Part shown: positions 59,101-64,000 of the stretch, in pieces
How positions within the stretch are numbered: the first letter of the stretch is position 1
Layout of the letters: each line of letters starts with the position of its first letter
Assembly (NCBI GenBank): GCA_942159475.1
Contig: OW804099.1
Span: forward strand, 13,146,162 to 13,210,161
Source: Sthenelais limicola
Taxonomy: Eukaryota > Annelida > Polychaeta > Phyllodocida > Sigalionidae
Length of the DNA stretch: 64,000 nucleotides
Direction: 5' to 3'
Position numbers and translations under genes: made by a program
The notes under the pieces: model-generated
Databases searched by the model: none
The model's input: the letters and a program-made list of their open reading frames with translations, nothing else
Told to the model about the DNA's origin: nothing

Positions 59101-60278
59101 TTTAAAAAACCCATGTAATGAACAATTCCAGTCCTGGATTCCGCCTTCCTCTCCTATAAGCCTACTGCTAGTATAAGGCCGTTGTCCGTACAACTGTAGA
59201 ATAAACGATTTCGGCCACTTTCCACCACTATGCATGGGTTGGGCCTACTCATATCACTAGCAAAGTTCAGCCACTCTGCTACTACCAATTCTCATAGCGC
59301 AGGGGTTGGAGCACTGGACTCCAGAGGAGAAGGTTGAGGGCTCGCACTTCGCCCGGGTCCGTCAGCTTTATTTTTCATCCTATACTTGGTTGGCCGTGTA
59401 GAACTGTCAGTCTACACGGCTGGGACAGGGCGGTGGGTGGATTTGCACTGAGTGAGGTCGGGCTGGGGGTCGGGGAAGGCTAGTGATTTGAAAAACAAAA
59501 TAGCCATAATAATGTTTCACCTTGTGTCAAGAAAAACGGCCTAAAAATATCTCAATTACATTCACAAGGCGCGTCTAGCAGCTGCCACTCCATGGACAAC
59601 ACTTTTTCCCAGGAGGATTGATGGTCGGCTGGGGAGGTCTATTTTCGGACTCCATGTCAAATCTGGACTCTATATGATGGAATCTGGATTCAAGGGAAAT
59701 ATTTCTTTCCTTGAACTTAGTTAAAATTTTGTTTCATTTCACTTACTTGATTGATTACCTTGTCATAACCGTTGGGATCATTAGCGGTACTGTTGCTGTT
59801 AGGGAGGCGTGGCCTGAGTATGTTCGGGACGATGAGAACCAATCAAATGTCTTTATTTTGCAAAGGGATAGGCCCCGCCCATGTGGTACAAAACAATGTA
59901 CCACACACTATATATCACACGCTTCTACATACAAATGTTATGTGATACACACTACACCGTGGAGTAAAAAGGTTTTATTGACCATAACCTGCCATATATA
60001 TATTTTTTTCTTAAATAAAAAAAAATGATATTCAGAATTAATTGTTTGTCTTCATTTATGAATGAATGATCATAGTTTGGAAAAATAAAACGGCCGGGTG
60101 AGGCACAAGTCAGGATGAGAGTATATATTATTTTATTGGCTCAAACGTGGATTGGCTCATCCTCGCAGGTACAAGTATTTTTTTAAACAATTAAATCAAG
60201 AGAACAGACAGTCAGCTCTGAAGGTCAACTGGTGGGAATCTCCCTGACAACCAGTAATCAGAGGTTCAGGTAGCAATA
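56191..60278. other. GC-richer stretch without recognised genes
   Basis: Short frames only. Two inverted repeat pairs lie in interleaved order: about 56,549-56,635 with 57,653-57,740 (GAGGCGACCATAAACCGCC...), and about 56,695-56,780 with 58,810-58,920 (AAGTCTTGGGCTATTTAC, TGACATTGCCCACCAT). Two CRE palindromes TGACGTCA at 56,861 and 56,920 sit in a diverged 59-bp tandem. The hairpin 57,353-57,398 is listed separately. A weak tRNA-like block occurs near 59,295. Possibly an eroded mobile element. Confidence 0.45.
57353..57398. repeat. Hairpin, 12-bp perfect stem
   Basis: AGTGTCCCGCAG (57,353-57,364) and CTGCGGGACACT (57,387-57,398) with a 22-nt GC-rich loop. Confidence 0.85.
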
Positions 60279-61048
60279 TAGTCATTTAAGAATATAGTCA
60301 TTCAAGAATATAGTCATTCAAGAATATAGTCATTCAAGAATATAGTCATTCAAGAATATAGTCATTCAAGAATATAGTCATTCAACAATATAGTCATTCA
60401 ACAATATAGACATTCAACAATAGTCATTCAACAATAGTCATTCAACAATATAGTCATTCAACAATATAGTCATTCAACAATATAGTCATTCAACAATAGT
60501 CATTCAACAATAGTCATTCAACAATATAGTCATTCAACAATATAGTCATTCAACAATAGTCATTCAACAATAGTCATTCAACAATATAGTCATTCAAGAA
60601 TATAGTCATTCAAGAATATAGTCATTCAAGAATATAGTCATTCAACAATAGTCATTCAACAATATAGTCATTCAACAATAGTCATTCAACAATAGTCATT
60701 CAACAATATAGTCATTCAACAATATAGTCATTCAACAATATAGTCATTCAACAATAGTCATTCAACAATATAGTCATTCAACAATAGTCATTCAACAATA
60801 GTCATTCAACAATATAGTCATTCAACAATAGTCATTCAACAATAGTCATTCAACAATATAGTCATTCAACAATATAGTCATTCAACAATAGTCATTCAAC
60901 AATATAGTCATTCAACAATATAGTCATTCAACAATAGTCATTCAACAATAGTCATTCAACAATATAGTCATTCAACAATAGTCATTCAACAATAGTCATT
61001 CAACAATATAGTCATTCAACAATATAGTCATTCAACAATATAGTCATT
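60279..61048 (+). repeat. Satellite of 16- and 14-bp units
   Basis: About fifty units of ATATAGTCATTCAACA (16) or ATAGTCATTCAACA (14); the first and a few inner units have CAAGA in place of CAACA. The two lengths are interspersed in a recurring order, which suggests a higher-order repeat. It ends exactly where the LTR begins. Confidence 0.95.
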
Positions 61049-61472
61049 TGTGGTGCGCGGCTCTGGATTGACATTTGTTAAACCAGAGCCGGGGCTACGC
61101 GGCTGTTGTACCAGTCCCGCTAAGTAAGTCTAGAGTAGCCGCGCTGGTCGCGGTTGTGGTGGGTTTTGACCGATAGAGGTCGTTGTATTTCGGTGGTCTG
61201 TATTTTAACTTTTTTATTGCTGTGTGATACTGCTTGTTCCATATATTTACTGTTATTCCTTCCTTATACACCCATTGTGTATGCACACCTATGTATTGAT
61301 TACTCGATATGACGTATTGTATGGTTGTTGTTCTCGTGAGAGCAGCCCGGGTGAGGAACAGAAGTATATAAAGAGAGAAGCTGGCGAGGTCCATTAGATC
61401 CTGTTGTTGTCGTTGTCTTTATTCGATAGATTAAGTCTCATAGTCGCTTAAGGCCGTCGATCGGACACTACA
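61049..61472 (+). mobile_element. 5' LTR of an LTR retrotransposon
   Basis: 424 bp, beginning TGTGGTGC and ending ACTACA (TG...CA), placed by the primer site 3 bp downstream. It contains a hairpin CGGCTCTGG/CCAGAGCCG (61,058-61,091) and a TATA box. Only one LTR is in the window, so the boundaries rest on TG/CA and context. Confidence 0.75.
61365..61372 (+). promoter_or_regulatory. TATA box of the LTR
   Basis: TATATAAA inside the LTR, about 108 bp before its end; transcription would start in the last quarter of the LTR. Confidence 0.6.
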
Positions 61473-61475
61473 ATT

Positions 61476-61487
61476 TGGTGCCGTGAC
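61476..61487 (+). promoter_or_regulatory. Primer binding site, tRNA-His type
   Basis: TGGTGCCGTGAC is complementary to the 3' end (including CCA) of metazoan tRNA-His as I remember it: 12 matches, then divergence. It primes minus-strand synthesis. Confidence 0.7.
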
Positions 61488-61559
61488 CATTTTTGGATTT
61501 TTGCTCGCTAACGGGTGAGACCTGTGCCAGCCGTCGGTAGCCTCTAACGAGGAGTGCCG

Positions 61560-63623
61560 ATGGGTGACAAGGGGAAAGATGTCCGGCTCTCCACTGGAGC
61601 ACCGGATGACCTGATGGCTGTGGATGAATTTCTGCAGCAAACGAATCAGACTATACAGGACTTGGAAAATCAGTTGGCCCAGTCAAAACTGAATTTCGAT
61701 CGATCGCTGGAACCCCATGTTAATGCTAATGTGCGGGTGAAAGCGAGCATAGAAGCTAATTCAAGTAGCGGCGATGAACATGTACAACCGCCCGATTTGA
61801 AAGTGACCATGAGAAGGAAGTTGTCAAAGCTTCCTCGTAGTGCGTTAAAGAAAAAACCGGAGATTGTGGATATTGGCTCGGATGAGGATGAGTTTTTGCA
61901 TGGTAAATTGCCTCCCATGACTCCAGTGGTTCATGCGGATATTGGTCAGTTGCAATCCGAATGGACTCAGGACCGTACTAGGAATAGGCGCATGACCTAT
62001 GATAGGATGGATAAACTCATCTCTACGCAAGTGAGTACTTTGAATTTGATGAATGATTCAGTATTGGAGTCTGCAAGGAAGGGGAAAGAGGCCCTGGAGA
62101 AAGCGGCTTATACTGAATCGGAATTGAATTTGGCTAGACAGGAACAAGCTCGTTTAAGATCTGTAGTGAAAGATCAAAGTGAGAAATTGACTTCACTAGA
62201 GGCTAAGCGCGCTTGGGAACGTAAGAATAATGAGCGTATGAGAGTGAATTTGGAAGAATTGAATAGCCGCTTTGACTTTCAAGTCCCACAGCACAGGGCT
62301 AGGGGTATTGCTTTTGCTGACGAGGTGGAAAAGGTTAGCACTCCTATTTATGAGAATCCGGGTGGTATAACTAATGAATCATACACCCGAATCATGAATG
62401 ATTTACCTGACTTTGATCAAAGGAAAGGAAGTCCAGATAATGTAGCATCATATCCACCACATTATACGTCGGTCATGCCGGACGCACCAACTGGCGGGCG
62501 GGCGTTTAAAGGTGACAGGAGGAGTGCTTTAGAAGCTGCGCGTGGTTTGCGCCCTTCTAGTCCTAGTCCAGTCGGTTATGGAATTATGGGCGCGGTAAGG
62601 CGATCATTGCCGGCCAATATGAGTGGAGTTAGGCGGTCAATAGATCCAGCCGCGGGTTACTTACCTGAAGGTAAGGGACCTGCATTTGGCATGCCTAAGT
62701 TCAAACCAACTAAGCCAATTCGCAACCCTAGAACTGTGAACTTCCCTGAATGGGATGGTCGGGAGGATTGGCGTGACTATCAAAGACGCACAGTAATGAT
62801 AGCACGTTCAAATAATTGGGATGATGAGACTTATAAAATACAACTGCTAACCGGAGTAGGTAAACAGCTGCCGCAAGCTATGATGCTGGAGCCGGATGAT
62901 TTTTCAGTTGATCAGCTGCTACAGATGCTCGAATATGATTATCAGGCTGAAAAGTCTGATAAGACGCGAAAGCGGGAATTTTTCGAATGCAGGCAAGATC
63001 CTGGGCAGAGTCCGGCTGCTTTCAGCCAGAACTTAAGTTTGAAGGCAGTACATGCTTTCGGTGAATGGGATGGCACGTTGCATGATATGGCGGTGAAAAC
63101 ATTTCTTGATGGGCTGGTGGATAAAGGCATGTCGCAATATGTTGCAATGCAGGAGCCGACCGATATAGTTTCGGCTGCGGCAGCCGCTACTAGATATAGG
63201 GATGTATTTGGAACCAGTGGAGTTTCACACACGTCTTCGCATTTACACTCGATTAAAAGCGAGGCGGGTGTGTCAACGGTAACTACTGTGACCAAATCGG
63301 AGCGAGAGTGGGATGATAGAGAAATGGCAGAGTTTCAAGCTTTTCGGGCGTGGCAGAAAAGGCCAAAACCGCAACTGGAGGCTTTACCACCACCACCACC
63401 TGCCGAGTCGGGTGAGGGGGGTAGAAAGGGTTCTTCTGAAGGAAATTATAGGAGAAGACCTGGTATGCCTCGGAAATGTTACTATTGTCAGCAAGAAGGA
63501 CACATGTGGGCGGATTGTGTTAAACAAAAAACACATGTTAAGTCTTTTGATGACTTTACAGCTCAGGCTGCGGCAATTAAGGAACAGTTGGCTCTGCTGT
63601 TAAACAAGGTCGGATCTTCTTAG
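61560..63623 (+). CDS. gag: Gag polyprotein of an LTR retrotransposon
   Basis: 687 residues from the ATG at 61,560, 87 nt after the LTR; an in-frame GTG six bases upstream is not needed. Gag packages the element RNA into cytoplasmic particles. Residues about 160-240 are Glu/Lys/Leu-rich and likely coiled coil. Residues about 390-553 (from VNFPEWDGREDW) look like a Ty3/gypsy-type capsid domain. Residues 640-653 form one zinc knuckle, CYYCQQEGHMWADC (C-x2-C-x4-H-x4-C). A Pro run precedes the knuckle. No internal stop. The stop TAG (63,621) lies inside the predicted frameshift structure. Whether the element is gypsy or another order cannot be settled without the reverse transcriptase, which is beyond the window. 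Confidence 0.9.
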   Translation: MGDKGKDVRLSTGAPDDLMAVDEFLQQTNQTIQDLENQLAQSKLNFDRSLEPHVNANVRVKASIEANSSSGDEHVQPPDLKVTMRRKLSKLPRSALKKKPEIVDIGSDEDEFLHGKLPPMTPVVHADIGQLQSEWTQDRTRNRRMTYDRMDKLISTQVSTLNLMNDSVLESARKGKEALEKAAYTESELNLARQEQARLRSVVKDQSEKLTSLEAKRAWERKNNERMRVNLEELNSRFDFQVPQHRARGIAFADEVEKVSTPIYENPGGITNESYTRIMNDLPDFDQRKGSPDNVASYPPHYTSVMPDAPTGGRAFKGDRRSALEAARGLRPSSPSPVGYGIMGAVRRSLPANMSGVRRSIDPAAGYLPEGKGPAFGMPKFKPTKPIRNPRTVNFPEWDGREDWRDYQRRTVMIARSNNWDDETYKIQLLTGVGKQLPQAMMLEPDDFSVDQLLQMLEYDYQAEKSDKTRKREFFECRQDPGQSPAAFSQNLSLKAVHAFGEWDGTLHDMAVKTFLDGLVDKGMSQYVAMQEPTDIVSAAAAATRYRDVFGTSGVSHTSSHLHSIKSEAGVSTVTTVTKSEREWDDREMAEFQAFRAWQKRPKPQLEALPPPPPAESGEGGRKGSSEGNYRRRPGMPRKCYYCQQEGHMWADCVKQKTHVKSFDDFTAQAAAIKEQLALLLNKVGSS

Positions 63624-64000
63624 GCGGTGAACAGGAGATCGCGACAAACAGCATACACACCGCATTGTCGATAAATCGGGCTAGTAAACCAATTGGATCC
63701 GATGTTCTTGTGCCCCTAGATCAGCCTGGGGACGCCCATGGAGAAGGTGATCTTGGAGGTGAAGTGTACGAGGGCAGCGGCATTGGCGCAATTGGGCGCG
63801 CCACATGCTCAGTGATGGTAGTGAATGAAGGAGATCCTGAGTATGTATGCATGCCTGGGCAAATTCTAAAAGTTGAATGGGGGGAAGATGCCCGGGTGGT
63901 GAGTAAAGTAATGGTGTGTGACTTGCGTGATTTTGAGATTTGTGTTTCAGACCGCAATCGTCCGCTTGTGGCTGAGCGCATGTATGCGGATGTGACTTTA
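63581..64000 (+). CDS. pol: Start of pol, -1 frame, runs off the window
   Basis: The -1 frame relative to gag opens after a TAA at 63,578-63,580 and stays open to the window end (140 codons). There is no ATG near its start, so expression by frameshifting is expected. The visible part has no DTG/DSG protease motif yet. Codon style matches gag. Confidence 0.7.
63599..63663 (+). promoter_or_regulatory. Predicted -1 ribosomal frameshift signal (slip site plus pseudoknot)
   Basis: Slip heptamer GTTAAAC at 63,599-63,605, in gag phase G TTA AAC. After 3 nt, stem 1 pairs 63,609-63,620 (GTCGGATCTTCT) with 63,633-63,645 (AGGAGATCgCGAC, one bulged G, one G-T pair). Loop bases 63,624-63,629 (GCGGTG) pair with 63,658-63,663 (CACCGC), giving an H-type pseudoknot with connecting loops of 3, 3 and 12 nt. 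The gag stop lies in the structure. Confidence 0.72.

Noticed and set aside
59290..59370. tRNA-like block (CATAGCGCAGGGGTTGGAGC)
   Set aside because: A box A-like start and an anticodon-like stem can be drawn, but the T arm does not close and box B is poor.
63313..63603. +1 frame inside gag (96 codons)
   Set aside because: It ends before the gag stop and cannot link gag to pol; the -1 frame continues to the window end.

Overview
This is AT-rich metazoan DNA, most likely from a marine invertebrate. Genes are spliced, with GT/AG introns, and the sequence is dominated by mobile elements, minisatellites and inverted repeats. The species cannot be fixed from the sequence. Host-type genes that I can support are a C2H2 zinc-finger gene (18.4-19.7 kb, minus), two copies of a LITAF-domain gene (one in each arm of a large palindrome), a possible THAP-type first exon (also in both arms) and a tRNA-Asp-like gene (both arms). 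The other coding DNA belongs to transposons.

Layout. 1-3.5 kb: an element with arms of about 550 bp in inverted orientation. 3.9-6.4 kb: small DNA transposons and long polypyrimidine tracts. 7.3-11 kb: a LINE (minus) with one intact endonuclease plus reverse-transcriptase frame. 11.4-13.5 kb: a 2.1-kb TIR element inserted in a tandem array. 14-18 kb: MITEs in otherwise anonymous DNA. 18.4-19.7 kb: the zinc-finger gene. 19.8-22.9 kb: hairpin elements and an L1-like LINE remnant. 22,921-54,094: a giant inverted repeat whose centre is a 36-bp minisatellite interrupted by exactly 200 N. 54-60 kb: truncated MITEs, then a GC-richer stretch without recognised genes. 60.3-61.05 kb: a 14/16-bp satellite. 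From 61,049 to the window end: the 5' part of an LTR retrotransposon (LTR, primer site, gag, a predicted -1 frameshift pseudoknot, start of pol).

Two MITE families recur and are named here. Family A is about 230 bp and its ends read GGGTCAGATTTTCAG / CTGAAAATCTGACCC. Family B is about 400 bp and its ends read GTGATGTGTTTCAGG / CCTGAAACACATCAC.

The palindrome is the most informative structure. Its arms are close to identical in exons (2 differences in 143 nt and 1 in 131 nt, counted by eye), but each arm carries insertions the other lacks. The other arm therefore serves as the pre-insertion site. This shows a 7.4-kb TIR element with a 2-bp duplication (right arm only), a TTAA element (left only), a family A MITE with GTTAT duplication (left only) and a family B MITE (left only). 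A 48-bp minisatellite has 14 units on the left and 2 on the right. The LITAF gene loses its last exon at the centre in both arms, so the centre is either a real rearrangement breakpoint or an assembly join of two haplotypes.

The candidates for something undescribed are (i) the paired 7.4-kb and 2.1-kb TIR elements, which share a dyad-type end (CCY...RGGCA), a 2-bp target duplication and ATTGC-rich subterminal motifs but match no superfamily I know, and (ii) the compact frameshift pseudoknot at the gag-pol junction.
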